Below, piece after piece: positions 9,262 through 18,324 of a stretch of DNA of 64,000 nt. The notes under the pieces are model-generated. The model did no database searches, was not told the DNA's origin, and saw only the letters and a list, made by a program, of their open reading frames with translations. Location: the NCBI RefSeq assembly GCF_012849055.1, contig NZ_CP051678.1:124001-188000 (forward strand), in the 5' to 3' direction. Each line of letters begins with the position of its first letter. Position 1 is the first letter of the stretch. Source of the DNA: Spirosoma rhododendri (GTDB taxonomy: Bacteria; Bacteroidota; Bacteroidia; Cytophagales; Spirosomataceae). Both the position numbers and the translations under genes were made by a program.

Positions 9262-9325
9262 GCTTCTATCCACACCATACACACCCGAGGGCGTGTTTAG
9301 TACAACGAAGGTAATTACATGACCT
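9250..9325 (-). ncRNA. sRNA-like unit, array A copy
   Basis: On the minus strand a TACCTTCG element, close to the Bacteroidota -7 box TAnnTTTG, precedes TACTAAACACGCCCTCGGGT, a small hairpin, ATGGTGTGGATAGAAGC and terminator A4. The same order and nearly the same bases occur on the plus strand at 47380-47466. The conserved ATG frame (MVWIEA.SLAP.EPGFF) runs into the terminator stem, so a non-coding RNA is more likely than a peptide. Confidence 0.35.
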
Positions 9326-9386
9326 AATTGACGTTTCGGTTTGTAAACGAATCACTCGAATGGGAATACACCTACCGGCTACACAA

Positions 9387-9424
9387 CAAAAAAGCCCCGA
9401 CTGGTAATGGCAGGGGCTTTTTTG
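9387..9424. terminator. Terminator-like hairpin A5
   Basis: ACAAAAAAGCCCC pairs with GGGGCTTTTTTGT, a symmetrical bidirectional form. It recurs inverted at 47269-47306. Confidence 0.7.
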
Positions 9425-9488
9425 TGTGCGAACTATACAGTTACACCACTGGTTGTTATCCTTGAGAAAAAAAGTTTGGTAATCCAGC

Positions 9489-9513
9489 AAAGCCGTATGT
9501 CATGTACGGCTTT
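9489..9513. terminator. Terminator-like hairpin A6
   Basis: AAAGCCGTA pairs perfectly with TACGGCTTT around TGTCATG. Confidence 0.55.
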
Positions 9514-9550
9514 CTTATGGACGTAGCTTTATCAACAACCATGCCTGACC

Positions 9551-9583
9551 AAAAAAAGGCCACCCACAACGCAGGCAGCCTTT
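9551..9583. terminator. Terminator-like hairpin A7
   Basis: An A-run and AAAGGC pair with GCCTTT around an imperfect inner stem; weaker than its neighbours. Confidence 0.4.
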
Positions 9584-9672
9584 CGCAATCATCACTTTTT
9601 CTGTACAAAGCTGGCGGTGTAACCATGCCCCCATATTCATTGTTGTAGGATTGCATATAATCTACTAGTAGT

Positions 9673-9705
9673 AAAAAAGGCACTCCGCATTGCAGGGTGC
9701 CTTTT
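9673..9705. terminator. Terminator-like hairpin A8
   Basis: AAAAAAGGCACTC pairs with GGGTGCCTTTTT with few mismatches. Confidence 0.65.
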
Positions 9706-9872
9706 TGGTTAAGTGTTCATTTGTTCAACCGTATCTATAACTTACCTAGCTTCGCTTTGTTAAGCAATGCGTTTGACGGGCCGTGGCCTGCCGGTTGCCC
9801 AAAGCGTAGGTGACGCCGGGCGGGTATGATACGTCATACGGTCGGTTATTTACAAGTTAGGGTGAGTATATA

Positions 9873-9906
9873 GAAGCCCTGCCCGGCGTTGGGCGGGGCT
9901 TCCTTA
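9873..9906. terminator. Terminator-like hairpin A9
   Basis: GAAGCCCTGCCCGGCG pairs with the following GTTGGGCGGGGCTTC. It recurs inverted at 50698-50731. Confidence 0.65.
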
Positions 9907-10044
9907 TGCGCTGATAGTGACAATTATTGTCGTTTTGTTATCAGCATACTTCTACCTGAACAAGAGGATAACTGATTGATAAACAGTGATACAAATTCTA
10001 CATTTGCTCCCCGCATAAGAGCTTAAGATTACATTTTTTAGCAT

Positions 10045-10077
10045 AAAAAAGCTCCGACGGGTGAAGGGTCGAGGGCT
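10045..10077 (-). terminator. Terminator of the 10076 micro-gene
   Basis: Read on the minus strand, AGCCCTCGAC pairs with GTCGGAGCT and is followed by TTTTTTA. It lies directly at the stop codon of the 38-residue ORF. Confidence 0.55.
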
Positions 10078-10192
10078 AGGCTTGATTAAACCAGATGCGT
10101 TCGTGAATCGTCATGCAAGCGTACTGCACGCTGTAGAGCATGAACAGGTTGGGCGGTTGATGATGAAATGACCAGGTAGCGGCTTGATTCAT
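10076..10192 (-). CDS. Conserved micro-protein, 38 aa (array A copy)
   Basis: This tiny ORF reads MNQAATWSFHHQPPNLFMLY and continues to ERIWFNQA. Array B carries the same ORF at 50411-50521 with a 36-residue product. The two copies align without gaps; several differences are synonymous and most of the others are exchanges such as H/Y, N/D and F/L, a pattern that favours translation. Each copy is followed at once by a terminator-like hairpin, and each faces a divergent second micro-ORF. The peptide has many aromatic residues, no clear membrane segment and no recognised family. A conserved small RNA with a chance reading frame is the alternative. Confidence 0.45.
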   Translation of the reverse strand: MNQAATWSFHHQPPNLFMLYSVQYACMTIHERIWFNQA

Positions 10193-10234
10193 AAAGGTTT
10201 GGGTTTTACTCTAAATATACAATCATGCCTACAT

Positions 10235-10345
10235 ATGTCTATCTATCAGTTCGATCTGGTTTGTAGATTGCCTGTAATTGTGGATGAATGGGGGTTAATT
10301 CATGTGCATGAGCCAGCTACTAGCGAAGCCGGGGGTAAACGGTAA
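10235..10345 (+). CDS. Conserved micro-protein, 36 aa, possibly truncated (array A copy)
   Basis: The ORF starts at the ATG at 10235 and reads MSIYQFDLVCRLPVIVDEWG, then LIHVHEPATSEAGGKR. The array B copy (50208-50368, minus strand) matches over FDL..RLPVIVDE and LIHVHEPATS and continues about 17 codons further, where this copy has TAA in place of a Tyr codon. The sequence beyond the stop still resembles the B copy until the IS3-type end near 10376. No family was recognised. It is divergent from the 10076 ORF with 42 bp between the two starts, so a shared promoter region is likely. Confidence 0.4.
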   Translation: MSIYQFDLVCRLPVIVDEWGLIHVHEPATSEAGGKR

Positions 10346-10375
10346 TACTTGAAAGCAAGCTTTGTCGTAGTAAGG

Positions 10376-10535
10376 TACCCCCAAATTCTGGACCGCTCAA
10401 CGATTGAGGATCGAACGTTCATTTGTTCTCTTTTTCCCTCCCATTCCAACCTCATCCGGTGTTAACCCACCAAACGAGCTGTAAGGTCGGAATGCATTAT
10501 ATTCTTGTCGCCAACATTCGATTTTTTCCTGGGGT
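10376..10535 (-). pseudogene. IS3-family transposase C-terminal remnant
   Basis: On the minus strand the sequence reads KIECWRQEYNAFRPYSSF and GGLTPDEVGMGGK, the conserved C-terminus of IS3-family orfB. This is followed by a terminal-repeat-like end (GGTCCAGAATTTGGGGGTA) at about 10376-10394. The rest of the transposase is missing. It interrupts the right end of hairpin array A. Confidence 0.75.
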
Positions 10536-10702
10536 TTTCTTAGTAATGGGACAAAGAATTACTCTAAGCGTTTTTGGCCTGTAGCCGGTACCCATTAGGC
10601 GTAGAAATATGGTACATTGAAAAACGGTATAAGTTTTAGCTACTACTTAAAAGAGCAAATTCTATCGTTTCCGTCACCTTTCAGAGCTGTACCGAAAAAC
10701 GT

Positions 10703-12101
10703 TCATTCGACGAGTAGCTTTACTTTTTTGCTTTTCGTACGGCTCTGTAACCAACGCTCAATCCTACGTTTCTCCACAGCCGTGTGCCTGCGGGAAAACC
10801 GGGCATATACCAACATCACGGTATCGGGTTGGTTACCGGTAGCGCTGATCACCAGTGACCGGGCGGCTGTAAACGTTCGTACATCTGGCATGATAATTTT
10901 AAGCTCATTCCGCAAGTCGGCTACGGGCAATCGCGACGTTTGAGTAAGATCGATGTACCGGCGTAGCGAGTCAATAGTATGATCCTTACGGGCAATGGTT
11001 TGTTGACTGTATTGAATAACCTGATCGGCCAAGGTTGCTTTTAATTCGTTAACGTCGATATCTGTGTCTTTGAAGTTTCCCTGTTTAACAACCAGATTGG
11101 TACCCTCAAGGCCATAGGCGGTCAATTTGGTACGTAGCAGATTAATCGAATCCTTCGGCAAGGGTTCACCTATCAGCGATAGGTCCAACGTACTCTGATA
11201 CCGATTGAACCGGGCTGTATAATTAATCACCTGTCGATACTGGAAATTACATTCAGTCGTGATAAAACGTTTGGCCGACTGTTCGAAAATCGTTTTGCGG
11301 ACAATTTGATACCCCAAATAGCTACTCGGTACAACCACAATCAGTACCGCCAGCCAGATGGTGTTCCGTACCCGCCGTTCCACCTCGAGTGAGGGATATT
11401 CTTTCTGATGAAAATTTAAAAAGCGAACGATCAGTACAGTGGCCAGACTGATACAGATGCTATTGATCAGAAACAGATAAAAGGCTCCGGCAAAATAATA
11501 CAGGTTACCGCTCGATAGACCGTATCCGGCGCTACAGAGCGGCGGCATAAGCGCCGTGGCAATGGCAACTCCTGGAATAACGTTGGTCACTTTGTCCCGA
11601 CGGGAGCCCGCAACAATACCGGCCAAACCACCAAAAAAAGCGATAAACGCGTCCCAAACGGTGGGCGATGCGGGCCAGTATCTCAGATTGTGCCAAGTGT
11701 AGGGGACTAATGAAAAAGTAGAGCGTTGACGTAAGTAAGCTGATGAATACCGCAATACTTAAGTTCTTCAACGATCGCTGAATCATAGTCAAGTCGTTGA
11801 TTCCAATGCCCAGACCTATACCCATGATGGGGCCCATTAATGGCGAAATGAGCATGGCTCCGATAACAACCGCCGTTGAATTAACATTGAGCCCGATGGA
11901 AGCAATAAAAATGGCAAAGATGAGTGTCCATAAATTAATACCCCGGAAGTCGATCCCCCGGCTAATGGCCTGAATAATACCGGCTTCGTCGGCTTTATCT
12001 TCTTCTAAACTGAAGCGCTCACGAATCATCTGGCTAAAACGAGCAAGCGTATCCAGGCGATTCGGTTGTGGAATTTTAGGATCGTTAGCGGTCATACTCA
12101 A
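10703..12101 (-). pseudogene. DUF389 family membrane protein, frameshifted
   Basis: The 5' part (12101 to about 11670) encodes the DUF389 core with several membrane segments, including GLNVNSTAVVIGAMLISPLM and MGPIMGIGLGIGINDL. The frame then changes near 11666-11672 and the 3' part continues the same family (PTVWDAFIAFFGGLAGIV, PGVAIATALMPPLCSAGYGL), ending in a long soluble domain. One extra base, or two missing, accounts for the break. DUF389 proteins are integral membrane proteins of unknown function. Apart from the shift the codons look intact, so this may be a recent mutation or a sequencing error. Confidence 0.85.
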
Positions 12102-13202
12102 AGCCGGTTAAAAGATTGTACGTATAAATGAGGCTGATTAAAACGAGCAATTTAAACGGGAAATTAATGTACTCTTGTGCACTTCTTCTTTCCTGGTATG
12201 AATGTATTTACGCTGATTACCCTACTCATCGTCGTCACAGCTGTCTTGGCTTATCTCAACACGCGCTGGCTAAAGCTGCCCGATGCGATTGGGATCATGG
12301 TACTCTCGTTATTGTTCTCGGTGCTGCTCATCAGCCTCAATGCGCTACTGCCCACTACCTTGTCCTTAGTGCGACAGACGATGACCACGATTGACTTTGG
12401 GAAGGTGCTATTCGACATGATGCTCAGCATCTTGTTGTTTGCCGGCGCGTTTCATACCGACGCGGCTCAACTGCGTGTGGAACGCCGATCGGTGATGCTA
12501 TTCGCTTTGGTGGGCGTTCTGTTGAGTACGGCCCTGATCGGGACGGGCCTTTACGGGCTCACCAGCGGGATTGGTTATTCGCTGTCCTATCCGCTTTGTC
12601 TGCTGTTTGGGGCTCTCATCTCACCCACTGATCCAATCGCCGTACTAGGTATTCTGGCCAAGTTCAAGTTACCTGAAAATGTCAAGCTCAACATTGTTGG
12701 TGAATCGTTGTTCAATGACGGAGTCGGCGTGGTGGTCTTTGCCACCCTCTACCGGCTGGTCCAAGACGGAGCGGGTAACCTGAGTCTGGGCGGAATTAGG
12801 GCTCACCTTTCTGGAAGAAGCTGGCGGTGGGGTGCTCTACGGACTAGCCTTAGGCTACGGGCTATATCGCCTGTTACGCTCCATCAACCATTATCAAACG
12901 GAAGTCCTGCTCACGATAGCGGGGGTGATGGGTGGGTATCTACTCGCGCAGAAACTCCATATTTCGGGACCGCTGGCCATGGTCGTGGCGGGTCTGTTTG
13001 TGGGTGATCACGCCCGGGAACATGCCATGAGTCGCCAGACGGAAGACTACATCGACAAATTCTGGGAATTGCTCGATAGCATGTTAAATGCGCTCTTGTT
13101 TGTGCTGATGGGGTTGGAAGTGCTGGTGATTGATGTGGGAAGCACACCCTGGAGTCTGTACGTACTGGTCATTCTGCTGGTTGTGTTATTGATGGGTGAG
13201 TA

Positions 13203-14238
13203 AGTCTGTTAATATTTGTGCTTTGGTTCGTTATGGCTACTTACAAACAAGCAGATTATGAAGCCCTGCGCCATCGCTGTGTCGAACTTAAGCAAACCGG
13301 ATGGAAGCAGGCCGATATCGCCCGGGCATTTGGTCTGACACCTGCCTGGGTCAGTCAGACGCTCAAAACCTTTCGTCAACAGGGGGAGACCGGCTTAATA
13401 ACCGGCAAACGGACCGGGGCACCACCCCGGCTGACAATAGAGCAACTCGATGAGTTAACCGCCGAGTTGACTAAAGGCGCGGAACACCACGGCTTTTCAG
13501 GCCAAGTCTGGACTCGATTACGCATCAACCAGGTTATTAACAAACTCTTTGGTGTTAGCTATGATCCGTCTCAGATCGGACGGCTACTCAAAAAAGTGGG
13601 TTGGAGCCGACAAAAACCGGCCCGGCAAGCCCGCCAGCAAGATCCGCAGGCCGTGGCCAACTGGCAAGCCGAGCGACTACCCGCGCTCAAAAAAAGCGCA
13701 AACTGAGCGAAGAACAATCCTGTATGTGGACGAGTCAGCCTGCTATTTGTTGCCTTTTGTGGCCCACAGTTGGGCTCCCCGTGGCCAAACACCGCTGCTG
13801 TTAGAACAAGCGGGACGGGCCCACTTAAGCCTAATTGCGGCTGTCTCTCCAACGGGTCGATTGTATCTGGCGGGTCAAGATCAACCCTTTACTAGTGAGG
13901 ATATAACATGGTTTCTAGGCAAACTCTGCTGGCAGTATCGCCGTCAAAACATGCTGGTGATCTGGGATGGGGCGGCTATCCATCGATCACAAACCGTTCG
14001 GAACTGGCTGCAAAGCCGACCAGGGCGGGTTCATCTGGAGCGTTTACCCGCCTACAGTCCCATGCTCAACCCAGTAGAGTTGGTCTGGAGCCAATTAAAG
14101 CGGTCGCTAAAGAATCGGGTCTTCACGAGCTTAGAATCGCTTCAGGCTGCGGTGATGGACCAAATTGATTTTTTACAGGCCGACCGAAGGCGAATTCAAT
14201 GTTTCTTCCGCAAGAAAGAAGTTGCCTTCTTCACAGAC
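13203..14238 (+). mobile_element. IS630-family insertion sequence in the nhaP-like gene
   Basis: The element lies between two TA dinucleotides (13201-13202 and 14239-14240), as expected for IS630-family targeting. Its ends are inverted: AGTCTGTTAATA on the left and AGTCTGTGAAGA as the reverse complement of the right end. It carries one transposase in two overlapping frames. Part of the same type of transposase survives at 60361-60674. Confidence 0.85.
13218..13706 (+). CDS. IS630 transposase, N-terminal ORF (HTH domain)
   Basis: This 162-residue ORF holds the DNA-binding half: WKQADIARAFGLTPAWVSQT is the helix-turn-helix, followed by a second winged-helix stretch ending GRLLKKVGWSRQKPARQ. 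It stops just after a run of seven A (CTC AAA AAA AGC). Losing or skipping one A would fuse it to the catalytic ORF. The start listed is a GTG/TTG-type codon near an ATG; the true start may be the ATG at 13232. Many IS630-type elements use two ORFs joined by slippage, but inactivation is also possible. Confidence 0.8.
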   Translation: MLWFVMATYKQADYEALRHRCVELKQTGWKQADIARAFGLTPAWVSQTLKTFRQQGETGLITGKRTGAPPRLTIEQLDELTAELTKGAEHHGFSGQVWTRLRINQVINKLFGVSYDPSQIGRLLKKVGWSRQKPARQARQQDPQAVANWQAERLPALKKSAN

Positions 14239-14241
14239 TAA
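13686..14241 (+). CDS. IS630 transposase, catalytic ORF (DDE domain)
   Basis: The ORF in the next frame, open from upstream of the A7 run near 13686, carries the DDE catalytic triad: ILYVDESACYLL (Asp), MLVIWDGAAIHRS (Asp) and LNPVELVWSQLKRS (Glu). It ends FFRKKEVAFFTD at 14241, inside the right inverted end. It has no good start codon of its own in the region of overlap, so expression most likely needs slippage at the A run from the upstream ORF. Confidence 0.8.
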
Positions 14242-14683
14242 TTCACGGAGCTATAGCACGTTATTTCGCCATTCTTATTCCCTTTGTGCTAGCTCGTCGA
14301 TGGCTGGATCTCGATGATAAAGCGCCCCTAATGCTAACCTGGGGTGGCTTGCGGGGCGGATTGTCGATTGCCATGGCTTTATCCATCGACAGTAGTGTAG
14401 TCCATAAAGAATTCATTGTCACCATTACCTATGTGGTAGTACTGTTTTCAGTGATTGGCCAGGGCTTAACCTTAAATCGAGTCATTCGCCGGCTTTATCC
14501 GGAAAGCCAATAGCATTCTAGTCGCCGATTAACGGTGTGACACAGTGCTTAACCTTTAGCGACCGTTTGGGCAGCCTTGGATTAACTACGCCGGGCAATT
14601 ATGTAGCCAGTAAACCGCCTGTTCTTCGTGGTTTATCTGAATGATGCGTTTCTTACAAAGGGTTCGTTTATTTAACCAAACCG

Positions 14684-15595
14684 ATGGAAAACCCGCCCAC
14701 TCAACAACCGTATGAGAACGACCCTGTCAACCGTCACCTGATTCGGCTTGAACAGATGAATCAGGAATTAATCCAGCAGATCACCAACTGCCGGCAGGAA
14801 CTTGACCAGGCGCAATCGGCCCTTGGTGAAGCGCGGATCGTGTTAGCTCAGCGGTATCGACTGGAAGTGGAACAGGATCGGTTGCTGACGCAGGAACGCG
14901 GATTGAATGAATTGAAATCGAACTTCATTACGCTGGCATCCCACGAATTTCGCACGCCGATGATGACGATTCTATCGTCTGCTTCCCTCATTGGTCGCTA
15001 TAGTGGTTCGGAAGAGGGCGATGAGCGGGAGCGTCATGTGCAACGGATCAAAGCGGCCGTAAACAGTTTAACAACCATGCTCAATGATTTTCTAGCAATC
15101 AGTCAGATTGATCAATACGTTCCAGACAGCAGCACCCAGTCGCTGGACGTAACCGCACTGTGCCGGGAAGTGATTATGGCGGTACAAACTACGGCCAAAC
15201 CTCAACAGCGCTTTCATTATCAGCCGCAGACAGGACCACTGCAGCTACAACTGGACCGTCAGCTTCTCGAACGCATTCTGGTCAATTTATTGACCAATGC
15301 CAGTAAGTATTCCCCTGACGATACGGATATTCAGTTGACCAGCACGATCTGGAACAGGCGGGTTCTTTTTACTGTAGCCGACCAGGGAATCGGAATTCCC
15401 GATTCGGATAAAGACAGGCTGTTTACCCATTTTTTTCGTTCCCGTAATGCTAATCACATGCAGGGTGTGGGCCTAGGGCTATACCTGGCGAAACGCTATG
15501 CTGAACTGCTGGGGGGCTCCATTACTTTCACGAGTAAGCTGGAACAGGGAACTACCTTTACGGTCGAGTTGCCATTACTAACCGGACGGGCATGA
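14684..15595 (+). CDS. Sensor histidine kinase
   Basis: This 303-residue soluble kinase starts with a coiled-coil stretch (about residues 20-75), then the HisKA phosphorylation site ITLASHEFRTPMMTIL with His87, and an HATPase_c domain with the N-box LVNLLTNASKYS and G-boxes VADQGIGIP and GVGLGLYLAKR. No membrane segment or sensor domain is seen, so the signal is likely cytoplasmic or comes through a partner. Its stop overlaps the start of the next gene by four bases (ATGA), so the two are translationally coupled and almost certainly form a two-component pair. Confidence 0.93.
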   Translation: MENPPTQQPYENDPVNRHLIRLEQMNQELIQQITNCRQELDQAQSALGEARIVLAQRYRLEVEQDRLLTQERGLNELKSNFITLASHEFRTPMMTILSSASLIGRYSGSEEGDERERHVQRIKAAVNSLTTMLNDFLAISQIDQYVPDSSTQSLDVTALCREVIMAVQTTAKPQQRFHYQPQTGPLQLQLDRQLLERILVNLLTNASKYSPDDTDIQLTSTIWNRRVLFTVADQGIGIPDSDKDRLFTHFFRSRNANHMQGVGLGLYLAKRYAELLGGSITFTSKLEQGTTFTVELPLLTGRA

Positions 15596-16665
15596 AGACG
15601 ATTCTGGTCATTGAAGACAAGAAGGAAGTTCGCGAAAACATCGCGGAGATGCTGAAACTGGCCCGGTATGAGGTCGTTCAGGCCAGTGACGGCCGGCAGG
15701 GCGTTGCTCTTGCCCGTTCAACCGACCCCGATCTGATTCTGTGCGATATCATGATGCCTGAACTGGATGGCTACGGTGTTCTGCATATTCTGTCTAAGGA
15801 CCCTAATACGGCCCGAACACCCTTTATTTTTCTAACGGCAAAAGTTGATCAGCATCAGATCCGCAGCGGCATGAACCTGGGGGCGGACGACTACCTGACC
15901 AAACCCATCGACGATATTGACCTGCTGGCGGCCGTTGAACTTCGGCTCAAAAAAGCCGGACAAATGCAGCAACACGTCGATCAGCCTGGACTGACCGGGT
16001 TTCTGAACGCGTTGCGTCAGGTACAGGCATGCCCTTATTCGACCTTTCGCTACGCCAAAAAACAGGTACTCTACGCGGAGGGCGACACGCCGGCGAATTT
16101 GTACTATATCCGGAGCGGGCAGGTCAAGCATACCAAAACGGATGCTTCGGCCAATGTGTTTATTACGGCACTGGCTGGTAAGGGTGATTTTGTGGGTTTG
16201 CCCGACCTGTTGCAGGACACCCCCTACACGGAATCTGCCGAGGTACTGCATGACGCGGAGATCTGTTTAATCCCCCAGGCTGAACTGCTGACGTTATTAA
16301 CCAGTCACGCTGATATTGGTGCTTACTTCATGCGCCTGCTGGCGAGCGAGGTAAAGCAGCGCAATGAGCGCCTGCTCAAACTAGCCTACCAGCCCGTTCG
16401 CAAACGGGTAGTGGAGGCCTTACTACTCGTTTACCGAAAATTCTATTCTCTTCCAGACGACCCGATAAACACGCCACTCGAGCAGGACATCAGTTCGACT
16501 CCATTCATGACATTGTCGCGGGAGAACTGGGCGCAACTGGTGGGTGCGTCGATGGAAACGGTTATCCGGGTACTGAGTGATTTGCGTGCCGAAGGGATGA
16601 TTAAACTGTCAGGTAACCAGATTACCTTACTGGACATCGACCGGCTACTCCGGCTCAAACATTGA
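15592..16665 (+). CDS. Response regulator with CRP/FNR-type output
   Basis: This 357-residue regulator joins an N-terminal REC domain (acidic pair E8/D9, phospho-acceptor D52 in LCDIMMPELDG, Lys104 in YLTKP) to a cNMP-binding-like domain (YAEGDTPANLYYIRSGQVKH) and a Crp-type helix-turn-helix (LSRENWAQLVGASMETVIRVL). It would receive phosphate from the kinase encoded just upstream and control transcription. Whether the cNMP-like fold binds a ligand is not clear. Such REC-CRP fusions occur in Bacteroidota and often relate to stress or redox control. Confidence 0.93.
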   Translation: MKTILVIEDKKEVRENIAEMLKLARYEVVQASDGRQGVALARSTDPDLILCDIMMPELDGYGVLHILSKDPNTARTPFIFLTAKVDQHQIRSGMNLGADDYLTKPIDDIDLLAAVELRLKKAGQMQQHVDQPGLTGFLNALRQVQACPYSTFRYAKKQVLYAEGDTPANLYYIRSGQVKHTKTDASANVFITALAGKGDFVGLPDLLQDTPYTESAEVLHDAEICLIPQAELLTLLTSHADIGAYFMRLLASEVKQRNERLLKLAYQPVRKRVVEALLLVYRKFYSLPDDPINTPLEQDISSTPFMTLSRENWAQLVGASMETVIRVLSDLRAEGMIKLSGNQITLLDIDRLLRLKH

Positions 16666-16972
16666 TGGGTTGATATGCGTCAGCAGCGAGGTTGACATTG
16701 GTCAGCCGGCTAGTTGACGTGTATCGTGGCCACTGGGCTTGCAGTCATAGGATGCAGCCGGCATACAACCGAACTTTGGGCTGTATTTATCCGATGGCAA
16801 CGGGTATAGGCATGGCTGTTATGGCCTGAAACGAGCTTACCGGTGTTGCAAACGGGTGTGGTCTGCCCCGCTCGGGCGGTTAGTTGGGTCGTCTGATGGT
16901 CCGAACGACTACAGCACATTTCTTGTCCGCCTGTCCGACGTTTGCCCGAAATCTGTTTAATCCGCTCAACGA
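16666..16972. other. Intergenic region, nothing recognised
   Basis: About 307 bp between two rightward genes. Only a short minus-strand frame without family features is present. Confidence 0.5.
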
Positions 16973-17989
16973 ATGGCTTTTATTGACAACGTGCTCCAGC
17001 AACCCACGTATGGTTGGAGCGACAAAGCTGGTAACTTAATTATTCCCACTAAAAAGCAGCTCTTCACCGAAGCGTTTTCCCGCGTTAACATCCTGAGAAC
17101 CCGAAAGAACTGGATATCGGCCATTAGCTGGCTGATGGCCACCTGCATGGTTCCTTTCCTGTTAGTGTTTACGTTCAGGTATTTTTCGCTGCCCTTGCTG
17201 GGGCTGCTCGTGCTTTATAGTATGGTCATTATGAGCACCCAGGCCACCATCTGGTTTCATCGATACAGTACGCACAGAGCGTATACCTTCAGCCACCCGA
17301 TCTGGCGATTCGTTACGCAGAACCTGGTTCTACGTACTTTCCCGGAAGAAATTTACGTGGTTTCGCACCATGTTCACCACGCCAAATCGGATCAGCCGGG
17401 CGACCCCTATAATGCCCAAGCGGGTTTGCTGTACTGTATGCTGTCGGACGTAAACCATCAGAGCATTACCAAAGATTTATCGGAAGCTGACTACACGAAG
17501 GCCGCCGGTTTTTTACGTCATACCGGTGTGTGGATCAACTCCTATAAAGCCTACCAGAAGTGGGGCTCCATTGCGTCTCCGGTATATACCGTCGGCTTGT
17601 GGGTACTGAACTGGTCGTTCTGGTACACGGTCTTTTTTCTGATTGGTGGTCATGGCCTGGCCTGCGCCTTATTTAGCGGGGCCTTTTTCTGGTTCGTTCT
17701 GGTGCGGGCTTTTAACTACACCGGGCACGGGAAAGGGCAGCAAAAACACGTCGACGGCGTAGACTTTGACCGGCGAAACCTGTCGCTGAATCAGATCAGG
17801 CCCGGTCTTTTTTCGGGCGAGTGGCACAACAACCATCATCTGTATCCAAGCAGTGCCCGGGCCGGCTTTCTGCGGTTTCAGCTTGATCTGGCCTGGCTCT
17901 ACATTCTGGGTCTGTATAAGCTGGGCGCAGTAGCTTCCTACCGGGATAGCAAAAAAGAGTTTCTTCAGAAGTATGTGTTCACCAGGTAA
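16973..17989 (+). CDS. Membrane fatty acid desaturase (acyl-CoA delta-9 type)
   Basis: The 338-residue protein contains the three histidine boxes of the di-iron membrane desaturases: HRYSTH (96-101), HHVHH (132-136) and HNNHH (285-289), placed between hydrophobic segments at about 52-90 and 190-240. It would introduce a double bond into acyl chains and so adjust membrane fluidity. The preceding two-component pair reads in the same direction but 300 bp away, so co-regulation is possible but not shown. Confidence 0.92.
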   Translation: MAFIDNVLQQPTYGWSDKAGNLIIPTKKQLFTEAFSRVNILRTRKNWISAISWLMATCMVPFLLVFTFRYFSLPLLGLLVLYSMVIMSTQATIWFHRYSTHRAYTFSHPIWRFVTQNLVLRTFPEEIYVVSHHVHHAKSDQPGDPYNAQAGLLYCMLSDVNHQSITKDLSEADYTKAAGFLRHTGVWINSYKAYQKWGSIASPVYTVGLWVLNWSFWYTVFFLIGGHGLACALFSGAFFWFVLVRAFNYTGHGKGQQKHVDGVDFDRRNLSLNQIRPGLFSGEWHNNHHLYPSSARAGFLRFQLDLAWLYILGLYKLGAVASYRDSKKEFLQKYVFTR

Positions 17990-18324
17990 ATCACCCGCTT
18001 TAGCGTTATAGGCAACGGACGGGCCGATAGCCTGTTTATAGTATGTTTCCGTTGTACACTCAAACGTATTCTGACTGTCCCTTAATTGGCCTGCCTCGTG
18101 CGAGGATACCGTCGGGGCCAATGACGTAGTACCATTACCGTTCGGCAATACGTGAAGAAATCATCATAATACGTCGTTCAGTATACAATACCTGGCAACA
18201 AGACGCTGAAGCGGTTGGGCCTTTACGTCGACGACTGTCGCCGAGTATAGTTTCTGCGCCGGCTGAGTCGCTACCCTAAATCAATCAGTCATGATTCTAT
18301 ACACACCATTAACGACGAGAACCG
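17990..18324. other. Intergenic region, nothing recognised
   Basis: About 335 bp with no recognisable gene; a minus-strand open frame overlapping the desaturase end looks like a shadow. Confidence 0.45.

Larger units (their letters stand above)
8880..10375. repeat. Hairpin array A (inverted, diverged copy of arrays B and C)
   Basis: The interval from 8566 to 10375 has no normal-sized gene. From about 8,900 on it holds a string of terminator-like stem-loops about 60-170 bp apart, most with A-runs before and T-runs after, so they would terminate on both strands. The segment 8914-9152 matches the reverse complement of about 50982-51216. The segment 9130-9425 matches the reverse complement of about 47262-47575. 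The segment 9840-10345 matches the reverse complement of about 50208-50760. The right end is cut by an IS3-type end at about 10376. Two tiny conserved ORFs lie at its right side. The stretch 8566-8880 shows nothing recognisable. Confidence 0.75.
12198..14513 (+). pseudogene. NhaP-type Na+/H+ antiporter, frameshifted and split by an IS630 element
   Basis: The CPA1 antiporter exchanges cytoplasmic sodium for protons. Its ATG at 12198 opens a series of membrane helices with the signature SPTDPIAVLGILAKF (Asp pair region) and GESLFNDGVGVVVF. The frame slips by one base near 12797, continues to GLEVLVIDVGSTPWS, and is interrupted at 13201 by the IS630-family element. The last two or three helices resume after 14241 (YFAILIPFVLARRW, WGGLRGGLSIAMALS) and end at 14513. 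A TA dinucleotide flanks both sides of the insertion. Confidence 0.88.

Noticed and set aside
9266..9683. Overlapping minus-strand frames through array A, partly matching a plus-strand frame at 47173-47427
   Set aside because: The frames run straight through terminator hairpins, and the similarity follows from the DNA duplication rather than from protein conservation.
8914..9906. CRISPR or integron attC array as explanation for the hairpins
   Set aside because: Spacing and sequences vary, repeats are not identical, no cas genes are present and the hairpins have terminator form, not attC core sites.
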